A stretch of 36,815 nt of DNA from Bacteroidaceae bacterium (GCA_017480685.1 JAFUSD010000065.1:1-36815); one strand, 5' to 3'. Shown: positions 25,181-34,700, counted from the first letter of the stretch. Program-made: numbers and translations. Notes: generated from the letters alone by a model not told the origin.

Positions 25181-25918
25181 ATGTCTGTTCCGTTCATCAA
25201 CATTCATTGCCATAAAATTGGCGAAAAGCCCGATGAAATCGCCACTTTACGCCCCGAAGGCGCCGAAACTGACGGCGGCCCGTACAGGTCGTGGCATGCG
25301 GGCAGGGAGGTGATGGCGGTTGTCAACTGCAATTTCGACGAGCCGTTGCAGCCGCTTTCATCGGTTGGCGTACATCCGTGGCGGTCGGCAGAAGCTGGCA
25401 TTTCTCCCCTTTTCATCGAGAAAAGTGTGGCACTAACGGCACAAAAAAGCACCGACCCTCGTGTCGTGGCCATTGGCGAGGCAGGACTTGACCGCCTGCG
25501 CGGAGCCGGCCCCGACCAGCAGCGGCAGTTGTTTGAGATGCAAGTAGAGATATCAGAGCAAGTGGGTAAGCCTATGATTATTCATATAGTCAGATTTGCC
25601 GATGAAATCGCGCAAATTCGTAAAAAGATGCGTCCGCGGCAGGCATGGATAATACATGGATTCAGGGGTAAGCCAGCCTTGGCCAGCCAGCTCATGAGTC
25701 ATGGTTTCGACCTCTCGTTCGGTCCCTTATTCAACCCGCAGTCATTGCACGAGGCATTCGGGCAGAACCGCCTGTGGCTCGAAACCGACGAAGCAAACAT
25801 AGACATCATAAACCATTACACGGCAGTGGGCCACACGCTGGGTGTCGACATCGAGACACTGAAGGCTAAGATATACGAGCGAGCAACTCAGCTATCGTCA
25901 GCTTTTCACCTGGAATGA
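25181..25918 (+). CDS. TatD-family metal-dependent hydrolase
   Basis: A TatD-type amidohydrolase, probably a DNA 3'-5' exonuclease or deacetylase-like enzyme of the cytoplasm. The N-terminal metal motif reads FINIHCHK (family HxH), VGVHPW follows, then AIGEAGLDRLRG with the bridging Glu, MIIHIVRFADE and WIIHGFRG with later histidines, and LWLETDEANID with the final Asp. The start at 25181 gives MSVPFINIHCH; five residues upstream seem non-native. The 245-residue length is slightly short but complete. Its last 53 bases overlap folK on the other strand. Confidence 0.85.
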   Translation: MSVPFINIHCHKIGEKPDEIATLRPEGAETDGGPYRSWHAGREVMAVVNCNFDEPLQPLSSVGVHPWRSAEAGISPLFIEKSVALTAQKSTDPRVVAIGEAGLDRLRGAGPDQQRQLFEMQVEISEQVGKPMIIHIVRFADEIAQIRKKMRPRQAWIIHGFRGKPALASQLMSHGFDLSFGPLFNPQSLHEAFGQNRLWLETDEANIDIINHYTAVGHTLGVDIETLKAKIYERATQLSSAFHLE

Positions 25919-26333
25919 CAAGTGCCGGCGCAATCTGCGCAAGCGGTTGCAAAACAAACCGGCGGCTGGTCATGCGCGGATGAGGTATGGTGAGGCGGCG
26001 GGTGTGCATTGTTTCGGAGTCATAGAGCAAAATGTCTATGTCGATCGTGCGGTCGTGGTAGATGCCATCCACCGATTTCTGCAAACGACCCAGCTGCCGC
26101 TCTATATGCTGAGTGGCATCGAGCAAGGCAGGCGCATCGAGCTCCGTTTCCACACACACTGCCATGTTGAGAAACTTGTTGCAACTCTCAAAACCCTCGG
26201 GCTCGGTTGCGATGACATCAGATTGGGAACACACGTTTCCAATCTTTTTTTCTATCTCAGCAATTGCTGCAACCAAGTTTGCACCCCTGTCGCCAAGGTT
26301 TGAACCAAGTGCAAGATATACCGTATGACTCAT
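25866..26333 (-). CDS. folK: 2-amino-4-hydroxy-6-hydroxymethyldihydropteridine pyrophosphokinase
   Basis: It transfers pyrophosphate from ATP to 6-hydroxymethyl-dihydropterin in folate synthesis. Motifs are VYLALGSNLGDRGANL at the start, the metal-binding HDRTIDIDILLYD and IPHPRMTSRRFVLQPL. The start at 26333 (MSHTVYLALGS) is preferred over the ATG at 26411, which lies upstream of the predicted promoter element. The 155-residue length is normal. In many relatives folK follows queA; here it stands apart, convergent with tatD and sharing 53 bp at the 3' ends. Confidence 0.93.
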   Translation of the reverse strand: MSHTVYLALGSNLGDRGANLVAAIAEIEKKIGNVCSQSDVIATEPEGFESCNKFLNMAVCVETELDAPALLDATQHIERQLGRLQKSVDGIYHDRTIDIDILLYDSETMHTRRLTIPHPRMTSRRFVLQPLAQIAPALVIPGEKLTIAELLARIS

Positions 26334-26354
26334 CTCTTTCTCTTTTTCTTTATG

Positions 26355-26362
26355 CAAAGATA
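26355..26362 (-). promoter_or_regulatory. folK promoter -7 element
   Basis: Minus-strand TATCTTTG matches TAnnTTTG, with a predicted leader of about 18 nt to the ATG at 26333. Confidence 0.55.
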
Positions 26363-26452
26363 GAAAATAATGATGAGATAAAAGCATGTGGCTGGCTAAA
26401 AAGTGTGCCAAACTGTCATAAAACCGTCGCCGGTGTCATGAATTTTGTCGTA

Positions 26453-26468
26453 TGGCATGGTTTTTGCA
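26453..26468 (+). promoter_or_regulatory. Candidate sigma-54 promoter of groESL
   Basis: TGGCATGGTTTTTGCA has the GG and GC pairs separated by ten bases and agrees with TGGCAYGN4TTGCW throughout. The predicted start near 26479 gives a 45-nt leader. No TAnnTTTG element occurs between folK and groES on this strand. TGTCAT occurs at 26414-26419 and 26434-26439, exactly 20 bp apart, as a possible activator site. Confidence 0.55.
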
Positions 26469-26523
26469 CAATGACGTATGGAACAACCAAGCAAATAACA
26501 ATAACAAAAAAACAAATCAGATT

Positions 26524-26793
26524 ATGAACATCAAACCATTGGCTGACAGGGTAGTCATTCTCCCTGCACCAGCAGAGACCAAGACTGTGGGCGGAATCAT
26601 CATCCCCGACACAGCAAAAGAGAAACCGCTGCAAGGCGAAGTAGTGGCAGCCGGAAACGGCACCAAGGACGAAGAAATGGTGCTCAAAGTGGGCGACAAA
26701 GTACTCTACGGCAAATATGCCGGCACCGAACTCGAGTATGAAGGCGAGAAATACCTCATCATGCGACAGAGCGACGTGTTGGCAATACTGTAA
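26524..26793 (+). CDS. groES: Co-chaperonin GroES
   Basis: The 89-residue heptameric lid of Gro[20 protein letters not shown] is the family N-terminus, the mobile loop is [17 protein letters not shown], and [15 protein letters not shown] with [12 protein letters not shown] closes the barrel. The start at 26524 is chosen by family alignment; an ATG at 26452 would add 24 asparagine-rich residues and lies upstream of the predicted transcription start. It is 128 bp before groEL. Confidence 0.97.
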   Translation: MNIKPLADRVVILPAPAETKTVGGIIIPDTAKEKPLQGEVVAAGNGTKDEEMVLKVGDKVLYGKYAGTELEYEGEKYLIMRQSDVLAIL

Positions 26794-26921
26794 ACCCCAC
26801 TGCTGAGGTAGTTGACAATTGATAATTGACAATTGACAATTTGCCATCCGGAGGGGATGCACCAGCAACACATTATTTATTATACATTATTCATTATCAT
26901 TATTCATTAATCAATTAAACT
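26794..26921. repeat. AT-rich spacer repeat between groES and groEL
   Basis: Tandem AATTGAC/AATTGAT units (about 26811-26841) lead to GCCATCCGG (26843-26851), then ATTATT and CATTATTCATTA repeats run to the groEL ATG. The first part matches the miaB-ftsX spacer almost base for base. Confidence 0.7.
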
Positions 26922-28550
26922 ATGAGCAAAGAACTAAAATTCAACATAGACGCCCGCGAGCAGGTGAAGCTGGGCGTAGACACACTGGCAAATGCAGTGA
27001 AGGTGACACTTGGTCCTAAAGGCCGTAACGTGATTATCGAAAAGAAGTTTGGCGCACCACAGATAACAAAGGACGGTGTGACCGTAGCCAAGGAAATAGA
27101 ACTGGAAGACGCATTCCAGAACACTGGTGCACAGCTCGTAAAGAGTGTGGCATCGAAGACCGGCGACGATGCAGGCGACGGAACAACTACCGCTACAGTA
27201 TTGGCACAAGCCATCTGCACTGCCGGATTGAAGAACGTGGCTGCCGGTGCCAACCCAATGGACCTCAAGCGCGGTATCGACAAGGCCGTGGCTAAGGTGG
27301 TGGAACACATCAAGAGCCAGAGCGAACAGGTGGGCGACAACTATGAGAAGATAGAACAAGTGGCTACCGTCAGTGCCAACAACGACAGCGAGATAGGTAA
27401 ACTCATTGCCGACGCAATGAAGAAAGTGTCGAAAGACGGCGTAATCACCATCGAGGAAGCCAAGAGCCGCGACACAACCATCGGAGTGGTAGAGGGTATG
27501 CAGTTCGACCGCGGTTACCTCTCACCATACTTCGTGACCGACACCGAGAAGATGGAATGCCAGATGGACAACCCACTCATCCTCATCTACGACAAGAAGA
27601 TATCCAACCTGAAGGAGTTCCTCCCAATCCTCGAACCAGCCGTGCAGACAGGACGTCCACTGCTCGTCATTGCAGAAGACATCGACAGCGAGGCACTCAC
27701 CACACTGGTAGTGAACCGCCTGCGCAGCCAACTCAAGATATGCGCCGTGAAGGCACCTGGATTCGGCGACCGCAGGAAGGCAATGCTCGAAGACATCGCA
27801 ATCCTCACCGGTGGCGTAGTTATCAGCGAAGAGAAAGGCCTGAAACTTGAGCAAGCTACAGTCGACATGCTGGGAAGCGCCGAGAAGGTGACTATCTCGA
27901 AAGACAACACAACCATCGTGGGCGGTAAGGGCGACAAGCAGCTCATACAAGACCGCGTGAACCAGATTAAGGCCGAAATCAAGGCAACCACCAGCGACTA
28001 CGACAAGGAGAAGCTGCAGGAGCGCCTGGCCAAGCTGAGCGGCGGTGTGGCAGTGCTCTACGTAGGTGCTGCAAGCGAAGTCGAGATGAAGGAAAAGAAA
28101 GACCGTGTTGACGATGCACTCTGCGCAACTCGTGCCGCAATCGAAGAAGGTACCGTAGTAGGTGGTGGTGTGGCACTCATCCGCTCCATCGAAGCCCTCG
28201 ACGGACTTAAAGGCGAGAATGCCGATGAGCAGACAGGCATACAGATCATACGCCGTGCAATCGAGGAGCCACTCCGCCAGATTGTGGAGAATGCAGGCCT
28301 CGAAGGCAGCGTAGTGGTAGAGAAGGTGCGCAACGGAAAGGGCGACTTCGGCTACAACGCACGCAAGGATGCATACGAGAACCTGCGCGAAAGCGGAATC
28401 CTCGACCCTGCCAAGGTGACACGTGTGGCACTTGAAAACGCTGCCAGCATTGCAGGCATGTTGCTCACTACCGAGTGTGTCATCTGCGACAAGAAGGAAG
28501 ACAAGCCTGAGATGCCAATGGGCGGAGGCGGCATGGGTGGCATGATGTAA
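26922..28550 (+). CDS. groEL: Chaperonin GroEL
   Basis: The 542-residue ATP-driven folding chaperonin. It begins with [18 protein letters not shown], carries the nucleotide-site [16 protein letters not shown] and ANDS-type equatorial region [12 protein letters not shown], has the apical-domain [13 protein letters not shown], and ends with the usual Gly-Met tail GGGGMGGMM. Full length and single copy in the window. Codon use is strongly biased to C-ending codons, fitting high expression. A strong terminator follows. Confidence 0.98.
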   Translation: MSKELKFNIDAREQVKLGVDTLANAVKVTLGPKGRNVIIEKKFGAPQITKDGVTVAKEIELEDAFQNTGAQLVKSVASKTGDDAGDGTTTATVLAQAICTAGLKNVAAGANPMDLKRGIDKAVAKVVEHIKSQSEQVGDNYEKIEQVATVSANNDSEIGKLIADAMKKVSKDGVITIEEAKSRDTTIGVVEGMQFDRGYLSPYFVTDTEKMECQMDNPLILIYDKKISNLKEFLPILEPAVQTGRPLLVIAEDIDSEALTTLVVNRLRSQLKICAVKAPGFGDRRKAMLEDIAILTGGVVISEEKGLKLEQATVDMLGSAEKVTISKDNTTIVGGKGDKQLIQDRVNQIKAEIKATTSDYDKEKLQERLAKLSGGVAVLYVGAASEVEMKEKKDRVDDALCATRAAIEEGTVVGGGVALIRSIEALDGLKGENADEQTGIQIIRRAIEEPLRQIVENAGLEGSVVVEKVRNGKGDFGYNARKDAYENLRESGILDPAKVTRVALENAASIAGMLLTTECVICDKKEDKPEMPMGGGGMGGMM

Positions 28551-28609
28551 TTCATACGCACACCGCATGTAATTCAAACAAAAACCGCATCATTCAACTT
28601 GTAAGAAAT

Positions 28610-28647
28610 AAAAAGCGGGTTGCCAAAAATATGGCGACCCGCTTTTT
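28610..28647. terminator. Bidirectional terminator between groEL and the FKBP gene
   Basis: Arms 28610-28625 and 28632-28647 pair along 16 positions with one G-U wobble and a six-base loop. Five A residues on one side and five T on the other allow it to work for groEL (plus) and for the FKBP gene ending at 28664 (minus). Confidence 0.85.
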
Positions 28648-28663
28648 GTTGTTTGTTTTCTGA

Positions 28664-29281
28664 TTAATACCAACTGGTGTCTGAATCTATTTTGAAGCGA
28701 TAGATTCGTGCCAGCTGTACGTCGAAAATCAGGGTTGAGTATGGTGGAATGGTTGCTTCGGTATACTTCGACTCAGCGTATGCAAGCTGCTGTGGCACGT
28801 AAACGAGCCATCGGTCGCCTTCGTGCATGTGCATCAGTGCCGTTGCAAAACCCTTGGTGAGGCTTGACATGCCAAATTTTGTGGGCACATCGGTCTGCTC
28901 GTTCAGTGTGGAGGTGCTGTAGCTCTTGCCGAAACAGTAGCCTGCCGGGTGCTGGGCGGTGGGTATGAGCCTGCCGCTGTAGTGCACTCGAACGGTGTCG
29001 TTGTAGTAGGGCGAGGTGGTTCCGGTGCCGGTTTTCAGCTTCTTCACATAGACGAAACATTCCACACGGCCTTCATACACCGATTCGTCGTCGCCCAGGT
29101 TGAATGCCTTGATGCGTTGCCATGTGCCGTCTGCATTCACTTCGGCCACATGGGCTATGGAGTCGATGTAGTGTTGGTTGCGTTCTGTCCAGTTGTCATA
29201 TTCTCCTTCTGCCTCGTGTTCGCTGCATGCACATAGTGTCAGCAGTGTCATGACGGGCAGTAGCATTGTCAGTTTTCTCAT
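28664..29281 (-). CDS. FKBP-type peptidyl-prolyl isomerase lipoprotein
   Basis: A 205-residue lipoprotein: hydrophobic start MRKLTMLLPVMTLLTLCACS with a lipobox ending at the second Cys of LCAC, so it is anchored in the envelope. The FKBP domain covers about residues 85-195 (YYNDTVRVHYSGRLI, FGMSSLTKGFATALMHMHEGDRWLVYVPQQLAY, IPPYSTLIFDVQL). It speeds proline isomerisation in exported proteins. Part of the substrate pocket looks altered relative to FkpB, so activity is inferred. It follows glyS by 51 bp on the same strand and may share its transcript. Confidence 0.88.
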   Translation of the reverse strand: MRKLTMLLPVMTLLTLCACSEHEAEGEYDNWTERNQHYIDSIAHVAEVNADGTWQRIKAFNLGDDESVYEGRVECFVYVKKLKTGTGTTSPYYNDTVRVHYSGRLIPTAQHPAGYCFGKSYSTSTLNEQTDVPTKFGMSSLTKGFATALMHMHEGDRWLVYVPQQLAYAESKYTEATIPPYSTLIFDVQLARIYRFKIDSDTSWY

Positions 29282-29332
29282 AGTTCAAGTGTTTGCGCCC
29301 GCAGTTTTTTGGTGCGGGTTGGGTGTGTATGC

Positions 29333-30880
29333 TTAGTCGGTAGGCAGTTTTTTCAGCAGGCTGGTGATGGTCACGTTGTCTTCGATGATGCCTTGCAGGG
29401 CTGATATAGCTACACGCTCTTGTTCCATGGTGTCGCGGAAGCGGATGGTGACGGTGTTGTCTTCGAGGCTTTGGTGGTCTACGGTCACGCAGTATGGTGT
29501 TCCGATTGCGTCCTGACGGCGATAGCGCTTGCCGATTGAGTCTTTCTCGTCGTACTGGCAGTTGAAGTGGAACTTGAGGTTGTCGATTATCTCGCGGGCC
29601 TTTTCGGGCAGTCCGTCTTTCTTCACGAGGGGCATGACAGCCAGTTTCACCGGTGCCAAAGCGGCAGGCAGGCGGAGCACTACGCGTGTTTCGCCGTTCT
29701 CGAGTTTCTCTTCCTGATAGCTGTGACACATGACTGAGAGGAACATGCGGTCGACTCCGATACTGGTTTCGATGACGTATGGAGTGTATGACTCGTTGAG
29801 TTCGGGGTCGAAGTATTTTATCTGCTTGCCCGAGAACTTCTCGTGCTGGCTGAGGTCGAAGTTGGTGCGGCTGTGGATTCCTTCCACTTCCTTGAATCCG
29901 AACGGCATGCGGAACTCGATGTCGGTGGCTGCGTTGGCATAGTGTGCCAGCTTCTCGTGGTCGTGGAATCGGTAGTTCTCAGCTCCGAATCCCAGGTTCT
30001 GATGCCATGCCATACGTGTCTGCTTCCATTTTGCAAACCAGTCGAGCTCGGTGCCTGGCTTGATGAAGAACTGCATCTCCATCTGTTCAAACTCGCGCAT
30101 ACGGAATATGAACTGGCGTGCCACGATTTCGTTGCGGAATGCCTTGCCTATCTGTGCTATGCCGAACGGTATCTTCATGCGGCCCGTCTTCTGCACGTTG
30201 AGATAGTTCACGAATATGCCCTGAGCTGTCTCGGGACGTAGGTATATGGTCGAAGCGCCGTCGGCTGTGCTTCCCATCTCGGTCTTGAACATGAGGTTGA
30301 ACTGTCGCACCTCGGTCCAGTTACGTGTGCCGCTGATTGGGCATACTATTTCTTCGTCGAGGATGATCTGGCGCAGTTCGTCGAGGTCCATGGCGTTCAT
30401 AGCCTTCGAGTAGCGCTCGTGCAGTGCATCGCGCTTTGCCTGCTCTTCGGCCACACGTGGGCTGGTCTCGCGATACTTCTGCTCGTCGAACGAGTCGCCG
30501 AAGCGTTTGCGTGCTTTTGCCACTTCTTTCTCTATCTTGTCCTCATACTTGGCAATCTGCTCTTCAATCAGCACATCGGCTCTGTAGCGCTTCTTCGAGT
30601 CGCGGTTGTCGATGAGCGGGTCGTTGAAGGCATCCACATGTCCCGATGCCTTCCAGATGGTGGGGTGCATGAAGATGGCAGAGTCGATGCCCACGATGTT
30701 CTCATGCATCAGCACCATCGACTGCCACCAGTATTGTTTGATGTTGTTTTTCAGTTCTACTCCGTTTTGTCCGTAGTCGTAAACTGCCCCAAGGCCGTCG
30801 TAGATATCGCTCGAGGGGAACACAAAGCCATATTCCTTGCAATGGCTGACTACTTTCTTGAATACATCTTCTTGTGCCAT
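29333..30880 (-). CDS. glyS: Glycyl-tRNA synthetase (single-chain, class II)
   Basis: It charges tRNA-Gly. This is the dimeric single-chain type (515 residues) rather than the two-subunit type. It begins AQEDVFKKVVSHCKEYGFVF and includes SSDIYDGLGAVYDYGQNG, SGTRNWTEVRQFNLMFKT, the motif-2 region FGIAQIGKAFRNEI and FRMREFEQMEMQFF. The C-terminal anticodon-binding domain has APVKLAVMPLVKKDGLPE and GTPYCVTVDHQSLED. The start at 30880 is used because the promoter at 30911 lies downstream of the ATG at 30937. Confidence 0.96.
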   Translation of the reverse strand: MAQEDVFKKVVSHCKEYGFVFPSSDIYDGLGAVYDYGQNGVELKNNIKQYWWQSMVLMHENIVGIDSAIFMHPTIWKASGHVDAFNDPLIDNRDSKKRYRADVLIEEQIAKYEDKIEKEVAKARKRFGDSFDEQKYRETSPRVAEEQAKRDALHERYSKAMNAMDLDELRQIILDEEIVCPISGTRNWTEVRQFNLMFKTEMGSTADGASTIYLRPETAQGIFVNYLNVQKTGRMKIPFGIAQIGKAFRNEIVARQFIFRMREFEQMEMQFFIKPGTELDWFAKWKQTRMAWHQNLGFGAENYRFHDHEKLAHYANAATDIEFRMPFGFKEVEGIHSRTNFDLSQHEKFSGKQIKYFDPELNESYTPYVIETSIGVDRMFLSVMCHSYQEEKLENGETRVVLRLPAALAPVKLAVMPLVKKDGLPEKAREIIDNLKFHFNCQYDEKDSIGKRYRRQDAIGTPYCVTVDHQSLEDNTVTIRFRDTMEQERVAISALQGIIEDNVTITSLLKKLPTD

Positions 30881-30910
30881 TTTGTTTGTTGTTTCGGTTT
30901 GTTGCGTCGG

Positions 30911-30918
30911 CAAAGTTA
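30911..30918 (-). promoter_or_regulatory. glyS promoter -7 element
   Basis: Minus-strand TAACTTTG matches TAnnTTTG and gives a leader of about 27 nt to the ATG at 30880. Confidence 0.6.
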
Positions 30919-31041
30919 CACATTTTTTTTGTTCCATACGCTACAAAACACAAAGTTTGCATATCATACCCCATACTTTAAGTCTAAAAACACCGCGGTT
31001 TATACCATCCAAGTTACATTTCACACCTTTATTTACGCGTA

Positions 31042-31157
31042 AGGCGCAGGTGCGAGAGGCCGTGCACTGTGTGGAATGATGGCGAAAAAGTATTGTTGTT
31101 TCCCGATGTGTCGCTGTCAGAAAAAAGTTGCGCAGACGTCGTAATTTACCTGCGCCT
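31042..31157. repeat. 10-bp inverted repeat enclosing 96 bp
   Basis: AGGCGCAGGT (31042-31051) is the exact reverse complement of ACCTGCGCCT (31148-31157). The enclosed DNA has no gene that I can see. It lies directly left of the longer inverted repeat. Confidence 0.6.
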
Positions 31158-31166
31158 ATATAGAAG

Positions 31167-31303
31167 TTTTGTCGCGAGGATATCTGAAAACTTAAATTTA
31201 CGTCACAAATTTAATAATTTTCGGCGGAAAATTTAATAATTTACGTTGAGAATTTAATAATTTACGTCGTAAATTTAAGTTTTCAGATATCTTCGCAACA
31301 AAA
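31167..31303. repeat. 36-bp inverted repeat with 65-bp AT-rich centre
   Basis: Arms 31167-31202 and 31268-31303 pair over 36 positions with one G-U wobble and one mismatch. The centre contains three perfect copies of AATTTAATAATTT at 31208-31220, 31230-31242 and 31251-31263. The 30938-31713 region has no gene; this is its largest structure. Confidence 0.9.
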
Positions 31304-31380
31304 TACAGACGCATGCGAGATAAAACTTCGCTATTGTCGTGACAAAATATATGCGGCGGCGCATCATCCGTCCTCCGTGT

Positions 31381-31486
31381 TTTTACCGATGAAATCGAGG
31401 TTTGTCAGCCTCCTTCCACCGCCCGAAACGCCGCTATGCTCAGCAGTGTTTCACCGCCGCTTTATGGTGGAAAAATATCGGTAAAA
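31381..31486 (+). ncRNA. Candidate structured RNA with three-way junction
   Basis: Nested complementary segments are seen: TTTTACCGAT (31381-31390) with ATCGGTAAAA (31477-31486) as closing stem; GAGG (31397-31400) with CCTC (31409-31412) as arm one; and TTCCACC (31414-31420) with GGTGGAA (31466-31472) enclosing GAAACGCCGCT (31425-31435) with AGCAGTGTTTC (31442-31452) as arm two. The last stem has one G-U pair on the plus strand and one mismatch. No family is recognised, and no promoter or terminator for it is clear. Confidence 0.4.
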
Positions 31487-31562
31487 CCGCGATAATCGCA
31501 GTTCTGTATCATTTTTGACAACAATTGTTTCGCGCGCGCAATTCCTTTATATAATAAACGCG

Positions 31563-31570
31563 TAAATTTG
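31563..31570 (+). promoter_or_regulatory. Promoter -7 element of the large secreted-protein gene
   Basis: TAAATTTG matches TAnnTTTG. The predicted start near 31575 gives a leader of about 140 nt, containing a small hairpin (CCGTG with CACGG, about 31627-31652). Upstream are AACAATTGTT (31520-31529) and an alternating CGCGCGCG run. Confidence 0.6.
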
Positions 31571-31713
31571 CAGCGTTTTTAAATACTTATCAAACCGCCA
31601 CATATACACAAACAAGCAATGTCAGTCCGTGTGGAGCTACAACGCCCACGGAATGCACAGGCAAAGAAAAAACCAATTATATTAACCCAAACTTAACCAA
31701 AAACCAAAATCAC

Positions 31714-34700
31714 ATGAAGAAACTATTACTCTTTGGTGCTTCGTTGCTGCTCAGCTTAGCAATGCAGGCACAACCGACAATCGACACGTCGGACTGGAAA
31801 GAGGGTGATGACATCTCCGATGCAGTAGGTTTCGGCAACCGCAGCTTCGAGAGCGACCCTCTGGATTATTGGCAGGAGACCCACGTGGGCGGCAACCCCA
31901 CCTATAAAGGTGGCCTTGCAGAGGTCTACGACGGTCATGACTGCGACCTCTGGCAGGTGATTTATCTGCCGGCAGGTATCTACACACTTGAGTGTCAGGG
32001 ATACTACCGCAACGGTACGTCGTGGGACGAAGACCCTAACACATGGAGCAACGGCAGCTGGGTGAACCGTGCCAAGCTATATGCTGAAACCGGAGAATAC
32101 GACATCGACTCCGAGGAATTCGTCAGCTCGGGCTCTCCGTTCGAGGGTTGGCTCATGCCACGTCTGTTTGAGGGCGTGATGGAGCAACTGTTTGAAGACA
32201 CCGACTACACACTGAACGACGACGGTACGAAAAGATTTGCTGCTGGTTGGGATATGTCGGACGGACAGTACAACCAGGCAGGCGGACGTTGGGGCCCATG
32301 CTCCATTCCTGGTTCACTCGTGTGGTTCGAATTGGGCAAATATCAGCCCTACGACGACGGCGACGAGGTTCAGTACAACACCGTGACCTTCTTCGTGGCC
32401 GAAGACTCATGGGTGAAGGTGGGTGTGAAGAAGACCGAAAGCAAGAGCGCCGACTCGTTCATGGCCACCAACTTCCGCCTCATCTACGTGGGCGATACAA
32501 GCGAACAGATGCAGATAAAACTGGCCTTGAAGTCGCTCTATGCAGCCCAGGAGAAAGCCGACATGCTGGCCGAGAGCATCATGGAAGAAATACCAGCCCT
32601 GGGCGTGCTCTGCCAAGACATTGTCATGACCTACGAGTATGACGAAACCAACCTGGAAAGCATCCAGGCAGCCACCGTAGGCTACCGCAACATGCTCAAG
32701 CAGTTCCAGACAGCACTGCGCGATGCAAACGCACTGCGTTCACTCATCACATCGGCCGAAGGCCTTGCCGAGTCGACCGACTATAAGGGCAAGCCCGACT
32801 TCCTCTCAGCCATCGAAGCCGCAAAGGTAGTAGCATTCGACGGTGAAAACGGATCAGAACCATCAGTAGTGAACAGCCTCGACGCATACGCTACAGCCAA
32901 AGCCGCACTGGCCGATGCACAAGTGGCATACATACTGACACAGGAAGTGAAGAACGGATACAGCGACTACTCATACGTAATCAGCAAACCATTCTTCGTA
33001 GACGAAGTGTACAACCCGACATGGGACGAAGAAAGCCAGTGCTACAAGTTCAGCGATGAAATCGAAGCTACTTGGATGACAATCCAGGAACAAGACTACA
33101 CCGGCGCCATGAACGAGCACTCCGACTGGATACCACTGCTCGACGAATTCCCCGTGACCAACAACGAAAACGCTGAGAACTGCTGGGTAATCCATCAGAC
33201 CACATGGCACGGCGGCGGCCTGGGCGACGTAACCATGCAGCACGGATACCCCGCAATAGGCGGATGGACAGCCGAGCCATCGGGCAACCCCGAACTCATC
33301 TACCAGACCATCACCGGCCTGCCCGACGGATTCTACTCTATGTCAGCCCTCATGTGTAACGCCGGTGCCGACATCAGCCCACTCATGTATGTCTACATAG
33401 AAAACTCTGAAGGCGCACGCGAAACAGCACCACTCACACAGAAAGGCAGCCCATGGTGGGGCGGCAACCGCGACCAGTGGCGCCAGACAGTATGGGAGAA
33501 ACTGACAACCGGAATGGTACAGGTGAAGGACGGACGAGTAACCATCGGTGCAAGTTCCGACTTCTTCTACGCAGTGACCGGCTTCCAGCTCTACTACTAC
33601 GGCGAGAACCCCGACTTCTCTGAGATGATACAGCAGAAGAAAGCAACCGTGCAAGCCAACGCAATGAACAACCTCACATTCCCTGGCGACATAGCCAAGG
33701 TAAACAAACTGCTCGACGGCGTAGTGCTGCCAGTTGAAGGATTCGACGCATACGATGCAGCCAACAAGGCACTCAACGAGGCCGACGAATACATAACCGA
33801 AGCCTACAACTACCTCAACGGCTGGACACTCATCGACCAAATCCTCAACGACCAACTCAACTACGACGACAATGCACCCGAATACACCATACTCGACAAC
33901 TACGCTATGGAGTATGTGATGTACATCGGAACCGGCGACGACGACACGTACCTCAAAGCCAAAGAAGCATCTGCAACCTACGACGCACTGAAGAGCTACT
34001 TCAACTACCGTCCACAAGTAGAAGCCGTGGCAGACTACAACACCGAGATTCCTGCAATCATCGAGCGCCACAACACCACACTCAAGGCCGAGACCCTCAC
34101 ACAGGAACTCATCGAAACACTGCGCAGCGAACTCGACGCAGCCTACAGCAAGGCAATGACCAGCAAGAATTCAGCACTCTTCGCTGAACTCGGCGCTGAC
34201 AAGGCTACCCCAGAAAACCCAGTCGACATCACAGCACTCCTCGTCAACCCAAGCTTCGACAACGGTTCGAACGGATGGACAGGAAGCATAACAGTCGACA
34301 ACAACCTGCACAATGCCGAACGATTCAACACCACATTCGACTTCTACCAGACACTCAACACCCTGCCACGCGGACAATACGTAGCTAAAGTACAGTCGTT
34401 CTACCGCGATGGTGGTGTAGGCAACGTAGACGGTGGCGGATACTACAACTGGTGGATTGCAGCAGCAGGCTTCATCGACCTGTGGGAAAACAACAACGTA
34501 GAGTTCTATGCCAAGGCTGGCGAGAGAGAAGAAGTGTCTTACATCACCTCAATCTGCAGCGAACAGTTCACAGAACGCTCGATGGAACGCATCTTCGACA
34601 GCGTCGATCCTAACTCAGGAGAGCCACTCATGGACGACGATGGCAACTACATCCGTGACGAGAACGGACAGGAGATATGGATTAACCTCGATACACTCTG

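Noticed and set aside
26416..26871. Minus-strand frame opposite groES containing CQLSIINCQL
   Set aside because: This is a typical spurious product of the AATTGAC repeat, opposite a certain gene.
27522..28577. 351-residue open frame opposite groEL
   Set aside because: It is the mirror of the highly biased groEL coding strand; composition rich in Cys, His and Leu and no recognisable domain.
31167..31303. Integron attC site
   Set aside because: The arms lack the GTTRRRY / RYYYAAC core sites, and no integrase or cassette gene is present.
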